From Actinotalea sp. Marseille-Q4924 (lineage in GTDB: Bacteria > Actinomycetota > Actinomycetes > Actinomycetales > Cellulomonadaceae): a DNA stretch of 64,000 nt. A program made the translations under genes and the position numbers. The stretch is from assembly GCF_916618755.1 (NCBI RefSeq), contig NZ_CAKAKB010000002.1, forward strand, positions 248,001 to 312,000, read 5' to 3'. Every line of letters begins with the position of its first letter. The first letter of the stretch is position 1. Positions 32,848-40,904 of the stretch are shown here, piece after piece. The notes below the pieces were generated by a model that was given only the letters and a program-made list of their open reading frames with translations, was not told where the DNA came from and did no database searches.

Positions 32848-33645
32848 GTGCACGTGGACGGACGGACACGGACGGGTGCCGTGCCTCCCGGGGTCGCAGG
32901 GATCCCCGGGCGGTACGGGACCGCGTCCGCGTCGCGAGCCGCCGCCCTCCTCGGGACGACGCTCGGCGCCGTCGTCGGCGTCGTCGCCCGGCTGCGCCGC
33001 GGCAAGGCGCTGCACCCGCAGGGCCTGGTCCTGCGCGGGCGGCTGCGGCGGTACGGGCTGACCGGCGCCGACGCGACCGGCACCTGGCTGGACGAGGCGG
33101 GGGACGACGACGTCGTCGTGCGGCTGTCCCGCGGGGGTGGCCTCCCGCGCCGGCTGCCCGACGTGGTCGGGCTCGCAGTCCGGGCGGGGGAGGTCGACCT
33201 GCTGCTGTCCTCGCCCGTGGGTACCGCCCCGGGGCTGCGGCACGTCCCGGGGCCGCGCCGCGGTCACGGACGGGCGCCCTACGGGTCGGTGCTGCCGTTC
33301 CTCGGCCCGCGTGGCCCCGTGCTCCTGCTGGCGGAGCCGGCAGCGGCGCGTGACCTGCCCGCCGACCGCGACGCGCTCGCTGCGGAGCTCGCCGCGCGGC
33401 CGCTCGTCCTGAGCCTGTCGTGGGCGTCGCCCCGCTCCCGGTGGCGGGCCTTCGGAACCCTGGAGATCATGGCCGAGGCGCCGTTCGCGGTCGACCGGTC
33501 GATCCGGTTCCAGCCGCTGCGGACGCCACCCGGTCTGCGTACGTACCCCTGGGTCGCGGCCCTCCGGACACCCGCGTACACGGCGTCGCAGGCCAGATCG
33601 GCGCAGCCGGACGGCGCCGCCGGCCCACCCTCGACCACCCACTGA
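32848..33645 (+). CDS. Conserved-type protein, possibly catalase-fold-like
   Basis: 265 residues from GTG 32848, a few bases after GAGGAG; GTG 32854 is also possible. The central part (HPQGLVLRGRLRRYG, then VVVRLSRGGGLP...LPDVVGLAV) resembles the beta-barrel entry of heme catalase-like proteins, with a positionally similar strand pattern. The usual heme-ligand tyrosine and distal His are not recognisable, so any catalase activity is doubtful. A hydrophobic patch (LLGTTLGAVVGVVARL) near residue 35 may be membrane-associated. Located between the LEA-like operon and a YihY-family gene. Function unknown. Confidence 0.55.
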   Translation: MHVDGRTRTGAVPPGVAGIPGRYGTASASRAAALLGTTLGAVVGVVARLRRGKALHPQGLVLRGRLRRYGLTGADATGTWLDEAGDDDVVVRLSRGGGLPRRLPDVVGLAVRAGEVDLLLSSPVGTAPGLRHVPGPRRGHGRAPYGSVLPFLGPRGPVLLLAEPAAARDLPADRDALAAELAARPLVLSLSWASPRSRWRAFGTLEIMAEAPFAVDRSIRFQPLRTPPGLRTYPWVAALRTPAYTASQARSAQPDGAAGPPSTTH

Positions 33646-33698
33646 CCCGGACCGGTAGCCGACCGGAAGCCCGAGCGGCACAGACCGAGGAGAACGAC

Positions 33699-35009
33699 AT
33701 GAGCAGGACGTCGCACGACAGCAGCACCGGCGCCGCCCGGGCGGACGGGGCGGACGGGGCGGACCGCACCCAGTCGCACGAGGGCGGCACGCAGGTGCCG
33801 TCGTCCCAGAAGGCCGCGACCGCGCCGCACCCGGACGACGAGCGCAAGCCGGACTCGCCGGACGACATCCCCAAGCCGGGCTGGAAGTACACCGCCCGCA
33901 AGGCGTTCCGCGAGTTCCAGCGCGACCAGGTGACGGACCTCGCCGCCGCGCTGACCTACTGGGGCGTGCTGGCGATCGCGCCGACCCTCCTGGCGCTGGT
34001 GTCGTTGCTGGGGCTGTTCAGCAACGGGCAGCAGACGGTCGAGCGGGTGGTCGAGTTCGCCGAGGGCCGCGGCATGCCGCAGGACTCGCTGGACCTCGTC
34101 CGGAGCGTCATCACGAACCTCACGAGCGCCCAGGGCGCCGGGCTCAGCTTCATCATCGGTCTGCTGCTGGCGATCTGGTCGGCATCGGGCTACGTCAACG
34201 CGTTCAGCCGCGCGATGAACCGCATCTACCAGGTGGACGAGGGCCGGCCGTTCTACAAGCTGCGCCCCGTCCTGTACGGCGTCACGTTCGTCATGCTCGT
34301 GCTCGTCGCCGTCATCGTCGGCGCGATGGTCCTCTCCGGCCCGGTAGCGGAGCAGGTCGGTGGCTTCATCGGCCTGAGCAGCCAGGCGGTGCTGATCTGG
34401 AACATCGCCAAGTGGCCGGTCATCGTGCTGCTCGTGGCGCTCGTCATCGCGATCCTGTACTACGCGACGCCCAACGTGAAGCAGCCGAAGTTCCGCTGGA
34501 TGAGCGTCGGGGCGTTCGTGGCGATCATCGTCTGGGCGCTGGCGACGGTGGGCTTCGTCGTCTACGTCACGGGCTTCGGTGGTGGCGAGAACTACGCGCA
34601 GACGTACGGCGCCCTGGCGGGCGTCATCCTCTTCCTGCTGTGGATCTGGATCACCAACAACGCCCTGCTGTTCGGTGCGGAGGTCGACGCCGAGCTCGAG
34701 CGCTCCCGTGAGCTCGTCGCCGGCATCGAGGCGGAGGAGACCATCCAGCTCCCGCCGCGCGACACCAAGGCCAGCGACAAGAAGCAGAAGCAGCACGAGA
34801 AGGACATCGCGAAGGGCCGTGAGCTCCGCCTCAGCGCCGGCCACTCCGACGGCGAGAACCACAGCGGCGACCACGACGCCGAGCGGGCCGCCCGTCGCGA
34901 GCGCGGCGACGACGACACCCAGCGGGCGTCACGTCGCGACCGCGGCGACGACGACACCGCCGGTGCCCATCGCCGGGTGCTCTCGCGTCGCGACATCCAC
35001 CGGTCCTGA
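33699..35009 (+). CDS. YihY/UPF0761-family inner membrane protein
   Basis: 436 residues. ATG 33699 follows GAGGAG by six bases. A disordered polar N-terminus (about 60 residues) precedes FQRDQVTDLAAALTYWGVLAIAPTLLALVSLLG, the family signature, and six membrane helices with IWSASGYVNAFSRAMNRIY. The C-terminal about 90 residues are highly charged, with the repeats RGDDDTQRASRRD and RGDDDTAGAHRR. Once called RNase BN, the family is now considered a membrane protein of uncertain transport function. It sits in a run of stress-type genes and is followed closely by a cupin gene. Confidence 0.88.
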   Translation: MSRTSHDSSTGAARADGADGADRTQSHEGGTQVPSSQKAATAPHPDDERKPDSPDDIPKPGWKYTARKAFREFQRDQVTDLAAALTYWGVLAIAPTLLALVSLLGLFSNGQQTVERVVEFAEGRGMPQDSLDLVRSVITNLTSAQGAGLSFIIGLLLAIWSASGYVNAFSRAMNRIYQVDEGRPFYKLRPVLYGVTFVMLVLVAVIVGAMVLSGPVAEQVGGFIGLSSQAVLIWNIAKWPVIVLLVALVIAILYYATPNVKQPKFRWMSVGAFVAIIVWALATVGFVVYVTGFGGGENYAQTYGALAGVILFLLWIWITNNALLFGAEVDAELERSRELVAGIEAEETIQLPPRDTKASDKKQKQHEKDIAKGRELRLSAGHSDGENHSGDHDAERAARRERGDDDTQRASRRDRGDDDTAGAHRRVLSRRDIHRS

Positions 35010-35052
35010 CCCGGCGCCCCTCAGTCCCAGACCCCGAGAGAAGGAGAGCTCC

Positions 35053-35445
35053 ATGGAGCACTACACGATCGCGACCGTCGCCGAGGAGAGCCCGGACTTC
35101 CGCCGCGTGCTCTGGACCGGTGAGCACACCCAGCTCGTCGTCATGACGATCCCGCCGGGTGGCGAGATCGGCGAGGAGGTCCACGAGGACATCGACCAGA
35201 TCCTCACGTTCGTCAGCGGGATCGGTGAGGCGATCGTGAGCGGCCAGAAGAGGAAGGTCGCCCAGGGAGACCTGGTGGTGGTGCCCGCCGGGAAGAAGCA
35301 CAACTTCGTCAACACCGGGGAGAACCCGCTGATCCTCTACACGGTCTACGGCCCGCCCGAGCACGCCGACGGCGCCGTCCACAAGACCAAGGAAGAGGCC
35401 GACGCGGCCGAGGAGGCCGGCAAGGACGAGCCGCCGACCTCCTGA
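35053..35445 (+). CDS. Cupin-domain protein
   Basis: 130 residues. ATG 35053 follows AGAAGGAGAG. The double-stranded beta-helix motifs are clear: PPGGEIGEEVHEDIDQILTFVSG and GDLVVVPAGKKHNFVNTG, with His and Glu metal ligands in both. These small cupins bind a divalent metal; many are of unknown activity. A charged Ala/Glu/Lys tail (EEADAAEEAGKDE) ends the protein. It is the last gene of the cluster and is followed by a hairpin terminator. Confidence 0.88.
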   Translation: MEHYTIATVAEESPDFRRVLWTGEHTQLVVMTIPPGGEIGEEVHEDIDQILTFVSGIGEAIVSGQKRKVAQGDLVVVPAGKKHNFVNTGENPLILYTVYGPPEHADGAVHKTKEEADAAEEAGKDEPPTS

Positions 35446-35457
35446 CCGACGCCCGTC

Positions 35458-35490
35458 GAGGCCCGCCCCGCACACCGCGCGGCGGGCCTC
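35458..35490 (+). terminator. Hairpin terminator after the cupin gene
   Basis: A perfect 10-bp stem pairs 35458-35467 with 35481-35490 across a 13-base GC-rich loop, 12 bases after the cupin stop. No T tract. It closes the stress cluster before the arsenic locus on the other strand. Confidence 0.6.
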
Positions 35491-35622
35491 GCCGCGTCCG
35501 GGCGACGTCGGCCGTCAGCCGACCGCGACGGGCTCACGCCGAGCGCGGAGAGTCTTCCGCGCGGGACGCGGCGATCCCTCCGCGCTCGAGCACCGTGGAT
35601 CCGGTCGTCACCGGCGACGGCG

Positions 35623-36078
35623 TCACCGGCGTCGAGCGGGCAGGCCCAGCAGGCGGGGGGTGCGCTCGCGGTAGCGCGCGTAGACCGAGCCGAAACGCTC
35701 GAGCAGGTGCCGTTCCTCGCGCCGGGTCTTCGTGTCGAGCACCGCGACGAGCGCCGCCCACGCCACCAGCGGCTCGGGCCGGCGTCGCAGCACCGCCACG
35801 GCGCCACCGGCGACGAGCAGTCCGGCGTAGATGGGATGACGACTCACGCCGTACGCGCCCCCGGTGTGCAGGCCGCTGCCGGACGGCGGCTCGACGCGCG
35901 GGGTGATCGAGGTGCCGTGCGGCGCCAGACCGGCCACGGCGAGGGCGCCACCGGCGGCGCCGGCGAGCACGGCGGTCGTCGTCACGGGCGCCGGCAGCGC
36001 CCACCGTGCCCGGCCCGGCCACGCGAGCGCCGCCAGCGCGACGGCCTGCGCGGTGATGAGGGGCGTGTCGTCGCGCAC
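35623..36078 (-). CDS. ICMT/NnrU-like membrane methyltransferase
   Basis: 151 residues from GTG 36078, seven bases after the ArsR stop; a longer frame would run into arsR. Several hydrophobic helices lead to GGAYGVSRHPIYAGLLVAG and REERHLLERFGSVYARYRERTPRLL. This is the S-adenosylmethionine-binding pattern of isoprenylcysteine carboxyl methyltransferase-like proteins. The substrate of bacterial members is mostly unknown. Being in an operon directly behind ArsR suggests arsenic-controlled expression; a role in arsenic handling would be new and is inference. Confidence 0.75.
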   Translation of the reverse strand: MRDDTPLITAQAVALAALAWPGRARWALPAPVTTTAVLAGAAGGALAVAGLAPHGTSITPRVEPPSGSGLHTGGAYGVSRHPIYAGLLVAGGAVAVLRRRPEPLVAWAALVAVLDTKTRREERHLLERFGSVYARYRERTPRLLGLPARRR

Positions 36079-36085
36079 GAGGGCC

Positions 36086-36463
36086 TCAGCCGCAGGAGTC
36101 CGCGACGGGGGTGACGCCGGCCGTGCTGAGCACACGTGCGACGTCGTCGAGCGCGCCCGGGACGAGGGAGAAGTACGCCCAGACGCCGCGCTTCTCGCGG
36201 GTCAGGAGACCGGCGTCGACGAGCGTCTTGAGGTGGTGGGACACGGTCGGCTGCGCCAGGCCGAGCGGCTCGGTGAGGTCGCAGACGCAGGCGGCGCCGT
36301 CGCGGGCGGCGACGAGGGACAGCACGCGCAGCCGGTTGGGCTCGGCGATCGCCTTGAGGACCTTGGCCAGCCCCTCGGCCTCGGCCGCCCCCAGCGGCGC
36401 GCGGACGAGGGGGGCGCAGCACGCCACCTCAGGGATGGGTCCGGCGAGCGTGTCGGTGGTCAT
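36086..36463 (-). CDS. arsR: ArsR-family arsenic-responsive repressor
   Basis: 125 residues from ATG 36463. The winged helix-turn-helix reads EPNRLRVLSLVA...QPTVSHHLKTLVDAGLL. The CVCDL motif in the alpha-3 helix is the classical As(III) ligand pair. Extra cysteines occur near the N-terminus (VACCAPLV) and at the very end (DSCG), as in actinobacterial ArsR proteins with additional ligands. It diverges from arsM across a region with two inverted repeats that should be its operators. The ICMT-like gene follows in the same operon. It should release DNA on binding arsenite. Confidence 0.92.
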   Translation of the reverse strand: MTTDTLAGPIPEVACCAPLVRAPLGAAEAEGLAKVLKAIAEPNRLRVLSLVAARDGAACVCDLTEPLGLAQPTVSHHLKTLVDAGLLTREKRGVWAYFSLVPGALDDVARVLSTAGVTPVADSCG

Positions 36464-36486
36464 GGAACGAGTATCGCTCAGGTATT

Positions 36487-36502
36487 GACATCTGTCGATG
36501 TC
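36487..36502. promoter_or_regulatory. ArsR-type operator 1
   Basis: GACATC-TGTC-GATGTC is a perfect 6-bp inverted repeat with a 4-bp spacer, 24 bases upstream of the arsR start. It shares the ACATC/GATGT arms with operator 2, so both probably bind the same repressor. Confidence 0.7.
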
Positions 36503-36517
36503 TGCTCCAGAGTCCAT

Positions 36518-36537
36518 ACATCGACACACATCAATGT
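36518..36537. promoter_or_regulatory. ArsR-type operator 2
   Basis: ACATCGA-CACACA-TCAATGT pairs six of seven bases in each arm. It ends about 11 bases before the arsM start and overlaps the expected start of transcription. The local sequence is noticeably less GC-rich than the genome. Confidence 0.7.
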
Positions 36538-36548
36538 CTGGAGGGGCC

Positions 36549-37370
36549 ATGGAGAACGACAGGCTCGAGCAGGTCCGTGAGCGCTACCGCGCCGCGGCGA
36601 CGACCGTGCTGACCGCTACGGGGTCCAGCGGCGGCTGCTGCGGCAGCCCTGCCGCCCCGGCCGGGGACAGCACGGCCGGTGCCCCGGCCGCCGGCTGCTG
36701 CGGCGACGCGACGGCACCGGTCGAGACGGAGGAGGTGTTCGGTGCGGCCCTCTACGCGGCGGACGAGACCGCGGAGCTGCCCGACGGCGCCGTCCTCGCC
36801 AGCCTCGGCTGCGGCAACCCGACCGCCGTCGCGGAGCTCCGGGCGGGGGAGCGTGTGCTGGACCTCGGGTCCGGCGGCGGGATCGACGTGCTGCTCTCCG
36901 CACGCCGGGTGGGACCCACCGGCTTCGCCTACGGCGTCGACATGACGCCCGAGATGCTCGAGCTCGCGCGGCGCAACGCTGCGGAGGCGGGCGCCACGAA
37001 CGTCGAGTTCCTCGAGGGCCGCATCGAGGCGCTGCCCCTGCCCGATGCCGCCGTCGACGTCGTCATCTCGAACTGCGTCGTGAACCTGTCGACCGACAAG
37101 GACGCCGTGCTCGCCGAGGTCTTCCGCGTGCTGGTCCCCGGCGGACGTGTCGGCATCTCCGACGTCGTCGCGGAGGACCACCTGTCGCCGGCCGAGCGGG
37201 CGGAGCGCGGGGACTTCGCCGGCTGCATCGCCGGCGCCCTGTCCCGCCAGGAGTACCTGGACGGCCTGACCGCCGCCGGGTTCACCGAGACCGAGGTCAC
37301 GTTCACGCACGAGGTCCGGCCCGGGCTGCACGGCGCGATCGTCCGGGCCGTCAAGCCCGTCACCGTCTGA
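36549..37370 (+). CDS. arsM: Arsenite S-adenosylmethionine methyltransferase
   Basis: 273 residues from ATG 36549 (GGAGGGG upstream). The ArsM order is present: SLGCGNPTAVAEL, VLDLGSGGGIDVLLSARRVG (SAM site), GVDMTPEM, FLEGRIEALPLP, SNCVVNLS and GDFAGCIAGAL. The three cysteines that bind As(III) in ArsM proteins appear as SLGC, SNC and AGC. It methylates arsenite to methylated, partly volatile arsenicals. Two additional Cys-Cys-Gly motifs lie in a disordered stretch at about 32-55, before the catalytic domain. It diverges from arsR and is followed by a small Cys-Cys protein. Confidence 0.93.
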   Translation: MENDRLEQVRERYRAAATTVLTATGSSGGCCGSPAAPAGDSTAGAPAAGCCGDATAPVETEEVFGAALYAADETAELPDGAVLASLGCGNPTAVAELRAGERVLDLGSGGGIDVLLSARRVGPTGFAYGVDMTPEMLELARRNAAEAGATNVEFLEGRIEALPLPDAAVDVVISNCVVNLSTDKDAVLAEVFRVLVPGGRVGISDVVAEDHLSPAERAERGDFAGCIAGALSRQEYLDGLTAAGFTETEVTFTHEVRPGLHGAIVRAVKPVTV

Positions 37371-37407
37371 CCGACCACCCACCCCACCGCACCGAACGGA
37401 GCCCGCC

Positions 37408-37662
37408 ATGTACTCGCCCGAGACCCTCCTGCAGATCCACCACCAGCGTCACGACGAGCTCGTCGCCGTCGCGGCGCGCCACGCGACCCGGCGCGGAGCC
37501 GACCCGCGGGCGGAGCCGGCGCGGGTCGGCGTCGTCGGCGACGTCGTCCGGGAGGCGTCCGCGGCGGTCCGGCGGACCCTCGCGGTGCTCGCCGGCGCGG
37601 TCGCCGGACCGGTCGGCGCGCGAGCGGTGGGCGGGCGCGAGCCCGCCTGCTGCCCGGCCTGA
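37408..37662 (+). CDS. Small protein with C-terminal Cys-Cys, downstream of arsM
   Basis: 84 residues, with ATG 37408 behind a GGAGCCC-type site. Starts MYSPETLLQIHHQRHDELVA; the middle is Ala/Arg/Val-rich and helical, and the chain ends CCPA. No family is recognised. It lies 37 bases after arsM and before a strong terminator, so it is the last gene of the ars operon. The terminal vicinal cysteines match the Cys-Cys motifs of the ArsR and ArsM here, hinting at As(III) binding. Confidence 0.65.
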   Translation: MYSPETLLQIHHQRHDELVAVAARHATRRGADPRAEPARVGVVGDVVREASAAVRRTLAVLAGAVAGPVGARAVGGREPACCPA

Positions 37663-37736
37663 CGCGCCGCCCCACCGCCCGCTCCCGTCGGTCAGCCCGC
37701 GGCCGGCCGCCGGACAGGGAGCGGGATCGACCGAAC

Positions 37737-37764
37737 AGCCCCCGTCCGTCACCGGACGGGGGCT
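37737..37764 (+). terminator. Rho-independent terminator of the ars operon
   Basis: A perfect 12-bp GC-rich stem (37737-37748 with 37753-37764) with a TCAC loop is followed by CTTT. It is the strongest classical terminator in the window and closes the arsM operon before the regulator gene at 37810. Confidence 0.85.
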
Positions 37765-37809
37765 CTTTGGTCCCAGGCGGCGGCGTTTGACCCGGCGGAG
37801 ACTGGGTTC

Positions 37810-38523
37810 ATGGTCCGGCGATCCGTCGACGCGTACCGGGTCCTCTCCTCCGAGAGCCGGGTGGCGATCCTGCGCCTGCTCGAGGAGCGCGGGACCCCCC
37901 TCCCGGTGGAGACCGTGGCCGAGGAGGTGGGACTGCACGTCAACACCGTCCGGGAGCACCTGGACCGCCTGGTCGTGGCCGGGTTCGCCGACCGCGCGCC
38001 GGAGATCCGTCGCACCCGTGGCCGGCCGCGCATGCTGTACCGGTCGACCGCCGCCGACGCCTCGACCGAGCTCGACCAGCGCGTCCGGGACCAGCTCATG
38101 AAGGCCCTGCTGTCCGGGTACCCGCACCCCGACGACGCCCGGGTCCGCGCCGAGCAGGCGGGGGAGGCGTGGGCCGCCCACTACCCGTGCGACACGGCGG
38201 GCCGCGACGAGGGCACGCGGGCGTCGCAGCTCACCGCGCTGCACGACCACTTCCGGGCGCTCGGCTTCGAGCCGGCCCCCGGCACCGACGGCCTCACGCT
38301 GCGCCTGCTGCACTGCCCGTTCGCGGACCTGCGCGACGAGAACGGCGACGTCGTCTGCCGCGTGCACCTCGGCCTCACGCGCGGCATGCTCGCGCGGCAC
38401 GAGGGTCCGCTGACCGTCGACCGGATCCTGCGCGTCGGCTCCGGCTGCGAGGTCCGGCTGCGCGAGCGGTCGACGGTCGTGCCCGCCGCGGTGGCCGCGG
38501 GGCTGCCTGCCGGGGCGCGCTGA
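37810..38523 (+). CDS. SufR-like helix-turn-helix regulator with candidate Fe-S cysteines
   Basis: 237 residues. The N-terminal winged helix (LSSESRVAILRLLEERG...HVNTVREHLDRLVVAGF) is ArsR/DeoR-like. The C-terminal half has cysteines at HYPC, LHCPFADL, DVVCRV and SGCEV. The last three approximate the spaced cysteines that hold the [4Fe-4S] cluster in SufR, the repressor of Fe-S assembly genes. No suf genes are nearby, so it may be a SufR paralogue. It follows a terminator and so has its own promoter. Cluster binding and targets are inference. Confidence 0.75.
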   Translation: MVRRSVDAYRVLSSESRVAILRLLEERGTPLPVETVAEEVGLHVNTVREHLDRLVVAGFADRAPEIRRTRGRPRMLYRSTAADASTELDQRVRDQLMKALLSGYPHPDDARVRAEQAGEAWAAHYPCDTAGRDEGTRASQLTALHDHFRALGFEPAPGTDGLTLRLLHCPFADLRDENGDVVCRVHLGLTRGMLARHEGPLTVDRILRVGSGCEVRLRERSTVVPAAVAAGLPAGAR

Positions 38524-38535
38524 GAGCCGCGCGGC

Positions 38536-39099
38536 TCAGACGTCGGTGCGGTCGTAGACGAGCCCGTCCGCGGTGACCCGCGCGCCGGCCGCCGGCGGGT
38601 GCGCGGACAGGCGGCCGTCGTGGCCCAGGTGCTGGACGTCGACGCCGTGCAGGAGCGTCGCGACGTCCGCCACGAGCCGCCGGTGGCACCGCCACCAGAC
38701 CGTCTCGCTGCACATGACGACGGTGCGCTCGCGGGCCGCCTGCTCCAGCAGGTCGCCCAGCGCGGCCCGGAACTCCGCCGTGCGCGTGTGCGCGGCGTAC
38801 GCGCGGAACGCCTCCACCTGCCACCACGGGTCCGGTGCGGTGCCGTCCGCGGCGTCGTCGTCGCCGGCGGGGACCCGTCGCCGGCCGCCGAGCCGGGGCT
38901 CCCACCGGTACGCCACGCCGGCCTCCGGGAGCCACCGGGCGAGCTCGTCCCGCGCCACGTGGGGATGGCGCCGGCTGCCGGGGAAGCGCCGCACGTCGAC
39001 CAGCGTCTGGACCCCCGCGTCGGTCAGCACGCGGCTGATGAGCCCCTCGTCGGCGGTCCCGTGCCCGAACGTCAGCAGGGTCGTGGCGTCGGCGGTCAT
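38536..39099 (-). CDS. DUF488-family protein
   Basis: 187 residues from ATG 39099. Family features: [28 protein letters not shown] and [20 protein letters not shown], with two conserved cysteines in the last block. DUF488 proteins are small and cytoplasmic with no settled function, sometimes linked to nucleic-acid or redox stress. It converges on the SufR-like regulator with 12 bases between stops. Confidence 0.85.
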   Translation of the reverse strand: MTADATTLLTFGHGTADEGLISRVLTDAGVQTLVDVRRFPGSRRHPHVARDELARWLPEAGVAYRWEPRLGGRRRVPAGDDDAADGTAPDPWWQVEAFRAYAAHTRTAEFRAALGDLLEQAARERTVVMCSETVWWRCHRRLVADVATLLHGVDVQHLGHDGRLSAHPPAAGARVTADGLVYDRTDV

Positions 39100-39245
39100 G
39101 GTCCCGAGCGTCGCCTGCGGGGCACTCGGGCGCATCCCGGCGCGTGCCGGCGACCCGGCGCCCCCGCCCGGGATCGTGGACGATCGCCCGCGTCGACCGC
39201 GGCGATCTCACCACGATCCGCCGGAGGGGCGGCGCGGACGGCGCC

Positions 39246-40748
39246 CTACGGCGCGATCACGTCGACGGCGCCGGTGTACATCCCCATCGCGCACGAGTAG
39301 TACAGGCGCCCCGGCCGCTCCGGGGTGAACTCCAGCGTCGTCACCCCCGGCGGCAGCAGCACGGGCGCAGAGCCGCCGCCCAGGTCCGGCGCGTACAGGG
39401 CGCTCGCACAGCTCGCTGCGACCGAGTCGATCTCCCATCGCACCGGCGTCCCGGCGACCACGGTGGCGAGCTGCGGCTCGTACCCGTCGACGACCTGCGT
39501 CGTCCGCATGACCTGGACGCCGCCCTCGAGGGTGACGTTCTCGGAGACCGCCGCGGTCCCGGACACCGCCGCCGGGCCGAGTCCGCCGAAGAGACCCGGT
39601 GCCAGCACGGTGGCCGCGCCGGACAGGTTCACCACCGCGAAGGCGACGACGGCGACGCCCGCGAACCGCAGGAACCGCGGCGCCGTCGTCGGACGGCGGG
39701 ACGGGACGAGCGCGGTGAGCCCGCCGATCGCCAGGAGCCCGGGAACGGTCCCCAGCGCGAAGAGCGCCATGACGACGCCGGCCCGCACGGGGCTGCCGGT
39801 CGAGATCGCATAGAGCTGCACGGCCTGCGTGAAGCCGCACGGGAGCAGGAACGTCGCCGCCCCGAGCGCGGCGGTCCGCGAGTCCCGATAGCCGCCGTCG
39901 GCGCGCTCGTCCAGGCGCAGCCGCCGGGACAGGCCCTCGGGCAGCGCCACGATGCGGCCGGCGAGCCGCGGCGACACGGCGGTGAGCTGGACGCCCACGG
40001 CGATCATGGCCAGGGACACCACGACGGTCACAAGGGCCACCGCGCCGCCGCTGAGCCGGACGGCGGAGCCCACCGCACCCAGGGCGGCCCCGAGCACGCC
40101 GAAGCCCACGACCCGCCCCGCGTTGAACGCGACGTGCGGGCGCAGCCGGTGCCACGTCGTGGCGCCACGGCCGGAGCCGGCGGTCGTCGCCGCGGCGCGC
40201 ACCTGCGCGTGCCGGGCCGACACGGCGAGCACGAGGCCGCCCACGAGCGCCATGCAGGTCGACACGCCCGCCGCGAGCCCGAGGAGCACCACGAGCACGA
40301 GGCTGCCGCCCATCGCCGACGCGCCCCAGCCCGCCGAGGCCTCCTGCACGCCGAGCAGGCCCGCCGCCACCGCGACGACGGCGACGGCGCCCACCGCCAG
40401 CGCCACGTCACGCCAGACCCGCCCGTCCCGCGTCAGCCACGGGCGGCGCTGGACGCCCAGCTCGTACCCGGCACGGCGGACCGCGGTGGCCCAGCGCTCG
40501 GCGGGCACGTCGGCGTCCGTCCGGACCCGGGCCCGGCCGCGCGCGGACGACACGTCCACGTGCCGCACCCCGGGCACGCCGCGCAGCGCCTTGCCCACGC
40601 GCACCTCGCACGCGCGGCACGTCATGCCGACCACCGCGAGGTCGACGGTCCCGTCACCCCGCACGCGCACCGCACCGGGCGGCGGTGGCGGCGCGGCGGC
40701 CGGTCGTGCGGCCGTCGGCGGGCGCCGTCGTCTCCCGGTGCTCCCCAT
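39246..40748 (-). CDS. HMA - TauE/SafE membrane domain - cupredoxin-like fusion (metal, probably copper)
   Basis: 500 residues from ATG 40748. An N-terminal heavy-metal-associated domain has GMTCRACEV (CxxC, about residues 41-49). A membrane domain of about six to seven helices follows, of the SafE/DsbD-like sulfite-exporter type, with an intramembrane Cys at [13 protein letters not shown] and another in STCMALVGG. The last about 110 residues form a beta-rich domain with [14 protein letters not shown] and [14 protein letters not shown], cupredoxin-like, whose Cys/Met could bind copper outside the membrane. The design suggests cytoplasm-to-surface copper handling. It has no neighbouring copper ATPase. 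Confidence 0.85.
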   Translation of the reverse strand: MGSTGRRRRPPTAARPAAAPPPPPGAVRVRGDGTVDLAVVGMTCRACEVRVGKALRGVPGVRHVDVSSARGRARVRTDADVPAERWATAVRRAGYELGVQRRPWLTRDGRVWRDVALAVGAVAVVAVAAGLLGVQEASAGWGASAMGGSLVLVVLLGLAAGVSTCMALVGGLVLAVSARHAQVRAAATTAGSGRGATTWHRLRPHVAFNAGRVVGFGVLGAALGAVGSAVRLSGGAVALVTVVVSLAMIAVGVQLTAVSPRLAGRIVALPEGLSRRLRLDERADGGYRDSRTAALGAATFLLPCGFTQAVQLYAISTGSPVRAGVVMALFALGTVPGLLAIGGLTALVPSRRPTTAPRFLRFAGVAVVAFAVVNLSGAATVLAPGLFGGLGPAAVSGTAAVSENVTLEGGVQVMRTTQVVDGYEPQLATVVAGTPVRWEIDSVAASCASALYAPDLGGGSAPVLLPPGVTTLEFTPERPGRLYYSCAMGMYTGAVDVIAP

Positions 40749-40904
40749 GCTCGTTCCCCCGTCTGCCGAGGCGTCGCGGACCCCGGGCCTGCCGACCGTA
40801 CGACGGGGCACACGCGCGGCGCGTGGGACCGAAGGCTCAGATCAGGATCGGCCCGGGCCCCGGGAAGGGCAAGGCTCGGGCCGCGCAGCGGTCGCAGCCT
40901 CCCT

